From assembly GCA_964556005.1 (NCBI GenBank), contig CAZKUR010000003.1, positions 1-64,000 on the forward strand: a stretch of 64,000 nt of DNA, given 5' to 3'. Shown piece after piece: positions 25,873 through 34,100 of this stretch (within the stretch, counting starts at the first letter, position 1; every line of letters begins with the position of its first letter). A model generated the notes under the pieces. It was not told the DNA's origin. It did no database searches and saw only the letters and a list, made by a program, of their open reading frames with translations. A program made the position numbers and the translations under genes. This stretch comes from CAZKUR01 sp964556005 (GTDB taxonomy: Bacteria; Bacteroidota; Ignavibacteria; Ignavibacteriales; Ignavibacteriaceae).

Positions 25873-26629
25873 TTACTTATTTTCTATAAAAGTGGAAATC
25901 ATATGAATGTGATTAAATATATTTGAAAATATTCTGTAAAAAACTTATGTGAAATTTAAAATTATAGAGATATTATTTATCCCGAGGATTACATTATTAA
26001 ATGAAATTTTCAGAATATAATTCATGTAATTTGCTGCATTACAAACATCTTATTGATTTACTCATCTGCTAAACATCAGTTGTCAAAATAATATAATTAG
26101 AAAACAATAAATACTTGAATGATAGTGAATTTAGTAATTAGTTTCTCTTGAACTCCGAAGTTTCAATTATTTAATTATTAGTGCCATCGATTTTATAAAA
26201 AGATAATTTCTTCCACTTTAATTACCAATTTACCTGTGAAAAAGTAATAATAAATTCTGTTAAATCCTGTAATGTAATATAAACCATATCCCGGACGTCC
26301 CAAATCAAGAATTCATTACTACATTTTAAGTAAAACTTTCTTAAAGCGTAAAAATTAAACGTAATAATTACTCACCGTTATCATATTAAATAAATTTATT
26401 TTTTCCTGCATTCGGTCTTCTGAATTCTAAAATGTTATGGCACACTTTTTTAATAACAAAATCACACTGATAATGAGAGAGTCAAAAAGCATAGATATTA
26501 AAAATCGAAATAATGGAAAAAGGTTATGCTTAAAATGTATAAGGAAAATAAGTGAAGCTAATAAAGAAAAATGGTACGATATTCGAAATAAAATGATGAA
26601 AGAATTTTTTTTGAAAGGCATGATTACTC
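25873..26629. other. 757-base AT-rich spacer between aspS and the pilin genes, no gene recognised
   Basis: No frame resembles a protein and I see no strong terminator after aspS. TGGCAC at 26438-26443 matches a sigma-54 -24 box but lacks a matching -12 element. The promoter of the pilin genes presumably lies here. Confidence 0.5.
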
Positions 26630-27019
26630 TTGGGACAACAACAACTTTTACTTATAGCTTTAGCGATCATAATTGTAGGAATCGGTATTGCTGTATCAAT
26701 ACAGTTGTTCCGGCAGAATGCTATAGATAGGAAAAGAGAAATTTTGATAAATGAAAGTTCTAATTTAGCATCTATTGCAATTGGCTATTATAAGAGGCCG
26801 GTTCAGTTTGGCGGCGGCGGTAAAACATTTACAGGCGGCGGCGGCTGGACAATTCCGCAAAGCATGGTAACAACTGTTAATGGTTCTTATACAGCACAGG
26901 TTTACCAGGATAGTGTAGTAATTACCGGAACGGGAACTGAGGTGGTAACCGGAAGTGATTCCATACAGGTGCGGACAACGGTTTTAGCAGATTCTTATCA
27001 TTCGGTTATAATAAGATAA
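26630..27019 (+). CDS. type IV pilin-like protein, first paralog (TTG start)
   Basis: 129 residues beginning MGQQQLLLIALAIIIVGIGI, followed by an amphipathic helix, NLASIAIGYYKRP, a Gly-rich turn (FGGGGKTFTGGGG) and a beta-rich tail. It aligns over its length with the gene at 27197. The start is TTG at 26630, because the conserved GQQQLLLI begins there; an ATG ten bases earlier is out of frame. AAAGG lies about 11 bases upstream. The Gly followed by a long hydrophobic helix resembles a prepilin with a two-residue leader, but the usual Glu5 is missing. Assembly by the pilus genes from 29.6 kb on is inferred. Confidence 0.7.
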   Translation: MGQQQLLLIALAIIIVGIGIAVSIQLFRQNAIDRKREILINESSNLASIAIGYYKRPVQFGGGGKTFTGGGGWTIPQSMVTTVNGSYTAQVYQDSVVITGTGTEVVTGSDSIQVRTTVLADSYHSVIIR

Positions 27020-27196
27020 AATGTTGATATGAAAACATCGGCACAGAATTGGTACTTGAACATATGTTAGCATGACTGAATAAATTATTGATAGAAATTA
27101 AAATGTAATTTCAATAATAAAGGTAAGTAAATTTTTTAAACTAATATTAACCTTAAACAATAAACATATTATAAACAAACATAGGAGTAAATTAAA

Positions 27197-27607
27197 ATGG
27201 GACAACAACAACTTCTTTTAATCGTCCTTGGCGTTATCGTAGTCGGTATAGCCGTAGTTGTCGGAATAAACCTTTTCAATGCAAATGCAGTTTCCTCGAA
27301 TAGAGATGGCGTTATTTCCGATTTGAATAATCTTGGTGCAATGGCACAGCAGTTTTACAAGAAACCAACTGCAATGGGAGGCGGAGGAAATACCTTTGGC
27401 ACTGGTGATATAACTGCCAGTACAGGTGCTTGGTGGAGAATACCGACACAGTTAGTTACAACTGCAAATGGTGCATATACTGGATCCGCAGCTGATCAGA
27501 CAGTAACAATTATAGGAGTAGGTACAGAAAAAGCTGACGCTTCAAATTACGTTACTGAAACTGCTACTGTTACACCAACTGCTATAACCATTGTACAAAC
27601 ACACTAA
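27197..27607 (+). CDS. type IV pilin-like protein, second paralog
   Basis: 136 residues starting MGQQQLLLIVLGVIVVGIAV with AGGAG upstream. The domain order matches its neighbour: one hydrophobic N-terminal helix, NLGAMAQQFYKKPTAMGGGGNTF, then WWRIPTQLVTTANGAYT and a Thr/Val-rich beta tail. Cutting after Gly2 would give a mature N-terminal helix as in pilins, without Glu5. The good start codon, ribosome site and terminator suggest this is the more strongly expressed copy. Major pilin or pseudopilin of the nearby system is an inference from position and shape. Confidence 0.78.
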   Translation: MGQQQLLLIVLGVIVVGIAVVVGINLFNANAVSSNRDGVISDLNNLGAMAQQFYKKPTAMGGGGNTFGTGDITASTGAWWRIPTQLVTTANGAYTGSAADQTVTIIGVGTEKADASNYVTETATVTPTAITIVQTH

Positions 27608-27635
27608 TAGTTTAACCTAATAATTCTAAAGATTA

Positions 27636-27670
27636 GGCTGGTAAAATGAAAAGTTTTATCAGCCTTTTTT
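27636..27670 (+). terminator. rho-independent terminator after the pilin genes
   Basis: GGCTGGTAAAA (27636-27646) pairs with TTTTATCAGCC (27654-27664), 11 bp with one G-T pair, followed by six T. Confidence 0.85.
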
Positions 27671-27854
27671 ATATTAAATATGTAGTAGCCTCAGACTTTA
27701 TCTCTGCCTTCAAACCAGCTCTTCAAAAATCATTTATTCATATAATCCAAACTCAAGCTAAAGCCTACAGTTGCAGACATAAAACAATTCTATAATCATT
27801 GCAAATTCTGCTAAAAAAATGTAGATTTATAAGAAAATAATAAAGAGTTTGAAA

Positions 27855-28088
27855 ATGGAAAATTACTTATCAAGAATTACAATAAATCCTGATATTATGC
27901 ACGGGAAACCCACAATACGTAATATGCGCTATTCGGTCGAAATGATTCTTGATTTGCTTTCGGCAGGGATGACCATTGAAGAAATTATTAATGATTATCC
28001 GGCTATTGAAAAAGAAGATATTCGGGCATGTTTGCAGTTTGCATCAAGATTGACTAAAATAAAATCTATCCGTGCGATAATTGCATGA
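27855..28088 (+). CDS. DUF433 antitoxin
   Basis: 77 residues from ATG 27855 (MENYLSRITINPD). The family pattern INPDIMHGKPTIRNMRYSVEMILDLLSAGMTIEEIINDYP is clear (written here as one region at residues 9-48). DUF433 proteins have a helix-turn-helix and act as antitoxins for DUF5615 PIN-like toxins, usually repressing their own operon. The downstream toxin gene overlaps by four bases (ATGA). The pair sits between the pilin genes and the pilus machinery, as an accessory insertion. Confidence 0.88.
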   Translation: MENYLSRITINPDIMHGKPTIRNMRYSVEMILDLLSAGMTIEEIINDYPAIEKEDIRACLQFASRLTKIKSIRAIIA

Positions 28089-28438
28089 AATTTATTATTG
28101 ATGCCCAATTACCTTTTCAACTCTCGAAATTATTGAGAGAAAAAGGATATGATGTAATTCATACTGATGACTTACCGAATAAAGAAAAATCAACTGATAA
28201 TGAAATACGAAACGTTGCACAAAAGGAAGATAGAATTATTTTTACAAAAGACATTGATTTCTTAAATTCTTTTTACTTAAATAACAATCCTAAAAGACTG
28301 CTAATAGTTACAACAGGAAATATTAAGAACCGGCAACTCTTCGATTTGGTCCTTAAAAATATGAATCGAATAGAGGAATTCTTTGATGAATGCAATTTAG
28401 TCGAATTGAATAATAAAGAAGTTATCGGGCATGAATGA
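28085..28438 (+). CDS. DUF5615 PIN-like toxin
   Basis: 117 residues starting MKFIIDAQLPFQLSKLLREKGYDVIH. The acidic residues expected of a PIN-like RNase are present: Asp6 in IIDAQLP, the DNEIRNVAQKED helix and FTKDIDF. Such toxins are thought to cleave RNA and are held by the DUF433 partner encoded just upstream with an ATGA overlap. Length and frame are intact, so this module looks functional. Confidence 0.87.
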   Translation: MKFIIDAQLPFQLSKLLREKGYDVIHTDDLPNKEKSTDNEIRNVAQKEDRIIFTKDIDFLNSFYLNNNPKRLLIVTTGNIKNRQLFDLVLKNMNRIEEFFDECNLVELNNKEVIGHE

Positions 28439-28549
28439 AATCCTAATTTGAACAAAAAGAATTTGATTCCAATTTTATTATTAGCAAAATAGAATTTATA
28501 CAAAGCGAAAGTTTTTGAAAAAATGTAGATTTGAATTAAAATATATTAG

Positions 28550-28785
28550 AGGTTGACGTAGATCGAGAAATTTTAATAAAAAATACAATCAGAAAAATTT
28601 AGAAATTACCCGAAGCAAAGATTAATGAAGTTGATGATTTTATTGAATTCTTGTTAAGTAAAGCCGATGAAAAAATTATTGACGAAGGGATAAAATCATT
28701 AGTATCGGATTCAAAAGCATTTGAATTCCTTAAATAAGAAGAGGAGATTTATACTGTAAATGACTTAAAAGAAAAGTATAAGTGA
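28550..28785 (+). pseudogene. decayed antitoxin (DUF2281-like) of a MazF/PemK module
   Basis: One plus-strand frame reads VDVDREILIKNTIRKI, stop, KLPEAKINEVDDFIEFLLSK, DEGIKSLVSDSKAFEFLK, stop, EEEIYTVNDLKEKYK and a final TGA at 28783. The LPEAKINEVDDFIEFLL helix and the EEEIYTVNDLKEKYK tail are typical of small antitoxins paired with MazF-type toxins. Two internal stops and no start codon show it is dead. Its end overlaps the toxin start as GTGA. Confidence 0.7.
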
Positions 28786-29102
28786 AAAAAGGAGATATAG
28801 TTTTTATACCATTCCCTTTTACAGACTTATCCGGCAATAAGAATAGGCCTGCGATAGTATAGATTGATTCTGAAATTGATGTTACAGTAAGTTTTATAAC
28901 CACCCATTTAAAATGGAAAACCGATTTCGATATATCGGTTAATCCATCAGAAGAAAACGGATTAAAGAAAATATCATTGATAAGATTAAGCAAGATTGCT
29001 ACAATAGATAAAGATTTGATAATTGGTCGACTTGGGACTTTAGAAAATCAATATATGAATCTTTTAAATAAAAATCTGATTCTAATTCTAAAGTTAGGAT
29101 AA
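28782..29102 (+). pseudogene. decayed MazF/PemK-type toxin
   Basis: The 107-codon frame opens GTG at 28782 and reads VKKGDIVFIPFPFTDLSGNK, NRPAIV, then TAG at 28860-28862. It continues DSEIDVTVSFITTHLKW, NGLKKISLIRLSKIATID and GRLGTLENQYM to TAA. The GDIVFIPFPFTDLSG...RPAIV start is characteristic of MazF/PemK endoribonuclease toxins. A single nonsense codon in an otherwise full-length toxin, beside a broken antitoxin, suggests the toxin was lost first or together with it. Confidence 0.8.
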
Positions 29103-29137
29103 TAGAAATTATTTGAAATTTAATTCAAAGATGGCAA

Positions 29138-29338
29138 ATGAAAAAGGAATATGATTTTTCGAAAGGTGAAAGAGGGAAGTTTTATCATGAGAATGTTCAA
29201 TTGAATATTCCCATTTATCTTGATAATGATGTTGCCGAATTTATTCAAAAAGCTGCAAGAAAAACAAAGATGGACTCTCAAACAATAGTGAATAAAATAT
29301 TATGTAGAAATAAGGGAATAATTCAAACTTTGCAGTAG
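29138..29338 (+). CDS. solitary ribbon-helix-helix-type antitoxin-like protein
   Basis: 66 residues: MKKEYDFSKGERGKFYHENV, then LNIPIYLDNDVAEFIQKAAR and KTKMDSQTIVNKILCRNK. The KKEYDFSKGERGKFY opening and the IPIYLD strand followed by two helices recall small CopG/Arc-like antitoxins found beside RelE or PIN toxins. No toxin frame is adjacent, so it may be an orphan antitoxin left by decay of the neighbouring modules. It lies 36 bases after the dead MazF-like gene. Confidence 0.7.
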   Translation: MKKEYDFSKGERGKFYHENVQLNIPIYLDNDVAEFIQKAARKTKMDSQTIVNKILCRNKGIIQTLQ

Positions 29339-29649
29339 GAGCTTCTATTTAATAAAATTCTTTAAAAATTGCTTTACAAAGCTGTAAAACAAAAATTTTT
29401 ACCGCCCTTTTTTGTTTTAAAATAGCCTATCCTAAATTCGCTTTATCTCAACATTATTTTAGCGCGAAACCTTGTAATTAAAATAAGCTGTATTATAAAG
29501 TTTTACTCACCATTAGCGTAAATCTTTCTGATTTATCATGCCATAACAGTGAGAAATCAGTGGAATATATAAGTATTAATTTGGAACAAGATTTGTTGAA
29601 ACATAACCAATTAAAGTTCATGTCATTAAATCACTAATGAGATATATAA
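29339..29649. other. 311-base spacer before the pilus operon
   Basis: AT-rich. TAAAACAAAAA (29385-29395) and TTTTTGTTTTA (29409-29419) form an 11-bp A/T-only inverted repeat, possibly a weak terminator for the antitoxin gene. A sigma-54-like site is listed separately. Confidence 0.4.
29582..29597 (+). promoter_or_regulatory. candidate sigma-54 promoter of the pilus operon
   Basis: TGGAAC, five bases, TTGTT compares with the consensus TGGCAC-N5-TTGCW with one mismatch in the -24 part and one in the -12 part. It is 53 bases before the PilC-like start. The operon is flanked by an NtrC-type activator gene at 44.4-45.7 kb, so the match has context, but it is not perfect. Confidence 0.35.
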
Positions 29650-31023
29650 ATGGTTGAATTTAAGTTTACAGCTGAAAAAATGAATGGCCAGGTCATCAGC
29701 GGATCATTATCGGCAAATAGCACTAGTGAGGGTAAAAAGAAAATCACCCGGCTCATAGAAAAGAACCAATTAAAATTAAGGCAATTAGATAAAAAAGCGA
29801 CATTCCTCTACCGGGCAAGAAAAGGAAAAGAAAAACCGATTAGGGGCGAACAAAAGGCTTATACCAAAGAAGAAGTAAGAGACGCTTTAACAAGACTTGG
29901 TTTTGAAGTTCTTTCAGTTAATAAAAAACTTCTTGACTTTCAAAGAAAACCTCCCACTGCCGACATAGTTAGTTTTGTAAAGATAAGTGCGGAACTACTA
30001 CAGCAAAAACTATCTTACAGCGAAATACTTACATTATTAATGAACGATACGGAAAATAAAACTCTTAAAGAAACTTTAAAAGAAATAAACAATGATCTCA
30101 AAAAAGGCGCAGACAGCGAAGCTACATTTTTGAAGTACCAATCGGTGTTCGGCAAATTTACCGCTTATATGCTCGGTTTAGCCTCCAAGAGCGGCAACAT
30201 GGCCGAAATTTATATGGCAACAGCCAAGTTTTTAGAAAGAAGGCAGGAATTCAAAAAGAATTTACGTAGCGCTCTAATTACGCCAACCGTTACGGTATTC
30301 ATTCTTTTATTGGCAGTATTATTTTATGTCGCATGGATTTTCCCGGAAACTGCAAAGTTATTCGTTAAGTTTGGAATCGACCTGCCGCCGATGACGGCTT
30401 TTACTTTAAAAATGAGCGATTTCCTTATCTCGAATTATATCCTCATTACAGCACTGTTTGCTTTACCTCCGCTTATTCTCTGGAGGTTTGCACAATCTAA
30501 AAAAGGAAGAATTATATTCGACCAGTACTTGATAAAAATTCCTATTCTCGGTTCTTTAATTCATAAAACGTGCATAGAGGTATACTGCAGGGTATTCTAC
30601 ACATTGTACAGCGGTTCTGCCGAAAGTATAGAACCTATTAGAATTGCTTCTGAAGCTGCCGGGAATAAATATTTTGAAGACCGGATTAAAAACGTTGCAA
30701 TTCCGTTAATGATTAAAAAAGGCACAGGAATAACCGATGCTTTTGAAGCAAGCGGTGTATTCACCGAAACAGCGCTTTCAAGGTTCCATTCCGGCGAAGA
30801 ATCGGGAACTATTAAAAATACATCCCTGCAATTGGCTAATTACTATGAAAGCGAAACGGTTTATAAGCTCAAAAATTTAATAGAATTAATACAAGTTGTT
30901 ATTGCAATGATAATAATGGTTGTAATGATCGCATTAACACTGGTTTCTGCGGAAACAGCGACAGTTCACCCCAAAACTCCAGGTTCATACAATCAATTTC
31001 AAACTGAAAGATACGTAGCATGA
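29650..31023 (+). CDS. type IV pilus / type II secretion inner-membrane platform protein (PilC/GspF)
   Basis: 457 residues. A soluble N-terminal part (1 to about 105) with EFKFTAEKMNGQVISGSLSA is followed by two GspF domains. The first has FVKISAELLQQKLSYSEILT and GLASKSGNMAEIY; the second has KIPILGSLIHKTCIEVYCRVFYTLYSGS and FHSGEESGTIKNTSLQLANYYE. There are three membrane spans, near 210-230, 255-280 and 425-445. It anchors the assembly ATPases and extracts pilin from the membrane. Its stop overlaps the next start (ATGA). First gene of the pilus operon. Confidence 0.93.
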   Translation: MVEFKFTAEKMNGQVISGSLSANSTSEGKKKITRLIEKNQLKLRQLDKKATFLYRARKGKEKPIRGEQKAYTKEEVRDALTRLGFEVLSVNKKLLDFQRKPPTADIVSFVKISAELLQQKLSYSEILTLLMNDTENKTLKETLKEINNDLKKGADSEATFLKYQSVFGKFTAYMLGLASKSGNMAEIYMATAKFLERRQEFKKNLRSALITPTVTVFILLLAVLFYVAWIFPETAKLFVKFGIDLPPMTAFTLKMSDFLISNYILITALFALPPLILWRFAQSKKGRIIFDQYLIKIPILGSLIHKTCIEVYCRVFYTLYSGSAESIEPIRIASEAAGNKYFEDRIKNVAIPLMIKKGTGITDAFEASGVFTETALSRFHSGEESGTIKNTSLQLANYYESETVYKLKNLIELIQVVIAMIIMVVMIALTLVSAETATVHPKTPGSYNQFQTERYVA

Positions 31024-32810
31024 TTGACACAAATCTTGAGATGACCGATAAAATCGGTTATCTACTTTTTAAAAAAGGAATAATCGATGCTCAAATGCTT
31101 GAGAAGGCTCTCACTGCAAAATCAAACGATACTAGTAAGATAAAAAGAAATTTAGCTCAAATTTTAGTTCAGGATTTCAAATATGATCACGATACTATTT
31201 TCAGGGAAGTAGCAATTCTTTATGCATTTAGAGAACTCGATACACCACCCGAAGAAATTCCGCCGCAAAGAATAGAAGCAATCAGACAAATGATAAATAA
31301 TTCAGGCGATTCGCTGAAAACTCAAATTCTTGAGCATAAAGTTATTCCCTTTATGTACGATGACCGGATTAAGGATAAGCTCATTTTAGCGGCAATTGAT
31401 CCAACCGATAGAAATATTCCCAAAATTGCATTCGGGCTTAATGCAAAGAAGTATGAAGTTATATATATAAGAAAGAAAGACTATGAAAAACTTATAAATA
31501 TAATTCTGCCCCCGGAAAACGTATATCTGAAAATGATGGAAGAATCCGAGACGGAATTACATATAGATGTTGATGAATTTGCCTTAGACGAGCAAGAACT
31601 TGATGCCGAAATAAATAAAAGCGCGCTTATAAATTTGGTTGAAGCCGCTTTAATTGAAGGTGTGCGTAAAGGAGCAAGTGATATTCATTTCGTTCCGATG
31701 TCCGGTAACAAAACGGAGATTTTAATAAGAATCGACGGCAACTTAATGCCCTGGCACATTCAGGAAGGTACTTTGCCTGAAGCGGTGGTTGCTGTTGTAA
31801 AAGATCGTTCCAAGGGCATGGATAGGTTTGAAAGAGAGATGGCTCAGGATGGTTTTATCCAGCGTGAGATCGATAATCATGTAATTCGTTATAGAGTTTC
31901 TGTTCTGCCGATGGTAGGAACCGAATTGAAAAACAAATTTGAAAGCGTCGTTATAAGAATACTCGACGATAGAAAAGTAATTAAAGATCTTGATAAGCTT
32001 GGATTAGCCGGGTACGCAAAAGATGTTTTTAAAAAAGCCATAAACCAGCCGCAGGGAATGGTGATACTAACAGGGCCTACCGGGAGCGGTAAAAGTACAA
32101 CTTTGGTCGCAGCTCTGTACCAGGTAATTGATCCTACTGTTAACGTATTAACTGTGGAAGATCCCGTTGAATATGTAATTGAAGGTGCCCGTCAACTAAA
32201 GATTGGCTATAAAATGAATTTTGAACAAGCCATCAGGTCGATATTAAGGCATGACCCGGATATTGTTTTGGTTGGTGAGATGAGAGATAAAGAAACAGCT
32301 GATGTTGCAATAAAACTTGCCAACACCGGCCACTTAACATTTTCAACTTTACATACTAACGATGCACCAAGTGCAGTGTCAAGACTTTATAAGATGGGAA
32401 TTGAACCGTTTTTAATTGCATATGCAATAAATCTCATAGTGGCACAGAGATTGATTCGAAGGCTATGCCCGGATTGTAAAAAAAGAGTTGCAAATTTCAA
32501 CGAAGAATTTATGGATGCGGCCGGTTTAAATATTGCAGAATGGAGAAATTATACGATTTACGAACCTCACGGCTGTGATAAATGCGGTGGAACAGGGTAT
32601 AAGGGAAGGCTTGCTATTCATGAAGCCCTCTATTTTACTAAAGATATTAGACAATTAATTGTTAAGGCCAGTAGTGAAGTCGATGAAGAAAGTATTAGGA
32701 TTCAAGCGAGAAAAGACGGTACTATTAATTTACGAGATGCCGGATTTGAAAAAGTGAAACTCGGATTAACTTCCCTCCAGGAAGTAATTGCTTCGACTTC
32801 GGAAGAATAA
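31020..32810 (+). CDS. pilus/secretion assembly ATPase (PilB/GspE)
   Basis: Hexameric cytoplasmic motor, 596 residues. An N-terminal GspE/PilB domain (LGYLLFKKGIID-type start, here IGYLLFKKGIIDAQMLEKAL) precedes the ATPase core: Walker A LTGPTGSGKSTT near 350, the Asp box VLTVEDPVEYV, Walker B LRHDPDIVLVGEMRD and the His box STLHTNDAPSA. A zinc-binding region follows with CPDCKK and CDKCGGTGYKGR. All residues expected of an active extension ATPase are present. It is coupled by overlap to the PilC gene. Confidence 0.95.
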   Translation: MIDTNLEMTDKIGYLLFKKGIIDAQMLEKALTAKSNDTSKIKRNLAQILVQDFKYDHDTIFREVAILYAFRELDTPPEEIPPQRIEAIRQMINNSGDSLKTQILEHKVIPFMYDDRIKDKLILAAIDPTDRNIPKIAFGLNAKKYEVIYIRKKDYEKLINIILPPENVYLKMMEESETELHIDVDEFALDEQELDAEINKSALINLVEAALIEGVRKGASDIHFVPMSGNKTEILIRIDGNLMPWHIQEGTLPEAVVAVVKDRSKGMDRFEREMAQDGFIQREIDNHVIRYRVSVLPMVGTELKNKFESVVIRILDDRKVIKDLDKLGLAGYAKDVFKKAINQPQGMVILTGPTGSGKSTTLVAALYQVIDPTVNVLTVEDPVEYVIEGARQLKIGYKMNFEQAIRSILRHDPDIVLVGEMRDKETADVAIKLANTGHLTFSTLHTNDAPSAVSRLYKMGIEPFLIAYAINLIVAQRLIRRLCPDCKKRVANFNEEFMDAAGLNIAEWRNYTIYEPHGCDKCGGTGYKGRLAIHEALYFTKDIRQLIVKASSEVDEESIRIQARKDGTINLRDAGFEKVKLGLTSLQEVIASTSEE

Positions 32811-32870
32811 AATTTAACAATAAGTATTATTTACTAAAAAAATTTTTATAAACTAAAATAGTAGAAGACA

Positions 32871-34100
32871 TTGGTTATCTCAGAAGAAAGAAAGATTTTA
32901 ACAGACTTTATAAGCATCGTACCTGAATATTTATCCGGGCCCGACAGAATAATTTTTATTCTCGAGAATATCGAAAAGCTTAGCCCGCAAAAAAGAGTTG
33001 CTCTGAAAAATTTATTCAACAAATTTTTATCTGGAATGATAGAGAGAGAAGCATCGGATATCGAACTGGGAGGACACGGAAACAACGGTTATATCTGGAT
33101 GAGAATTCACGGAATAAAGAAATTGCTTGAAGAATATCCGCAATTTACAACTGATGAATCTACAGTATTAATTGTAAACCTTATAAATCCAAATCAAAGA
33201 AAATATCTCGGGTTAACAAGAAATCTTGATTTTAGCTATACTTACTTTTATGAAAGAAAAAAAACCGATGTAAGGTTCAGGGCCGATGCCTATTTCGACC
33301 TCGATACGTTAGCTTTGAACATGCGTGCTATAAATCTTGATGTCCGCCCGCTGTCCTCTCTTGAATTTCATCCCAATGCAATCCGTGCTATGAGTCATGG
33401 CTATATAAAATTCGGGTTGTCATTAATAACCGGGATTACCGGCTCAGGAAAATCGACCACATTGGACGCTATTATCGAAAACCATAATAAAGTCGACCCG
33501 TGCCATATAGTTATTATAGCTTCCCCTATTGAATATGTTCATAAATCTAATGTTTCAATCATCAGGCACCGGGAGGTCGGCAGGGATGTTTTGAATTTTA
33601 AAGACGGCGTAACACAGGCATTAAGACAGGATCCGGATATTATTGTAATCGGTGAAATGAGAGATCCCGATACAATCCTAGCCGCACTAGAAGTAACCGA
33701 TACCGGTCATAAAGTATTTTCAACATTACATACTTCCTCGGCAACCGAATCAATAGATAGGATTATTGCTGAAGTAAATTCTAGAGAACAGGACAGGGTT
33801 AGAAACAGACTGGCCGATGTTTTGATTTCGGTTGTTTCACAAAAATTGGTTCCCAGTCTCGACGGGAAAAGAGTTCTCGCAAAGGAAGTATTGATTGTTA
33901 CACCGAGCGTTAAAGCCGCAATTAAAAATAATAATACGAGTGAAATCTATATGATGATTAACCAGGCTGGCACACAGGGAATGATAACCCTTGAGCAGGA
34001 CCTTAAACGGCTTTACTTAACTAAAAAAATTTCACTCGATACGGCAATTGCATATGCAAATAATAAAACAAGAATTCAACAAATTTTATCGGCGGCATAA
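32871..34100 (+). CDS. PilT-like retraction/secretion ATPase
   Basis: 409 residues beginning at TTG 32871 (MVISEERKIL). The core has Walker A ITGITGSGKSTT near residues 188-196, IVIIASPIEYVHKS as the Asp box, Walker B LRQDPDIIVIGEMRDPDT, and the His box VFSTLHTSSATESIDRII. The missing zinc region and this motif set place it with PilT/PilU rather than PilB. A retraction ATPase argues for a dynamic pilus rather than a pure type II secretion system. 60 bases separate it from the PilB gene, and the next gene begins at the base after its stop. Confidence 0.9.
   Translation: MVISEERKILTDFISIVPEYLSGPDRIIFILENIEKLSPQKRVALKNLFNKFLSGMIEREASDIELGGHGNNGYIWMRIHGIKKLLEEYPQFTTDESTVLIVNLINPNQRKYLGLTRNLDFSYTYFYERKKTDVRFRADAYFDLDTLALNMRAINLDVRPLSSLEFHPNAIRAMSHGYIKFGLSLITGITGSGKSTTLDAIIENHNKVDPCHIVIIASPIEYVHKSNVSIIRHREVGRDVLNFKDGVTQALRQDPDIIVIGEMRDPDTILAALEVTDTGHKVFSTLHTSSATESIDRIIAEVNSREQDRVRNRLADVLISVVSQKLVPSLDGKRVLAKEVLIVTPSVKAAIKNNNTSEIYMMINQAGTQGMITLEQDLKRLYLTKKISLDTAIAYANNKTRIQQILSAA

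Noticed and set aside
26438..26453. Sigma-54 promoter before the pilin genes
   Set aside because: The -24 TGGCAC is exact but the -12 position reads TTTAA with no GC, and it is about 180 bases from the start.
26437..26730. 97-codon frame overlapping the first pilin gene
   Set aside because: It has no recognisable domain, and it overlaps the pilin in another frame. The pilin frame is supported by its paralog at 27197.
27037..27052. CGGCAC-N5-TGGTA as a sigma-54 site before the second pilin
   Set aside because: Too many departures in the -12 element to list as a feature.
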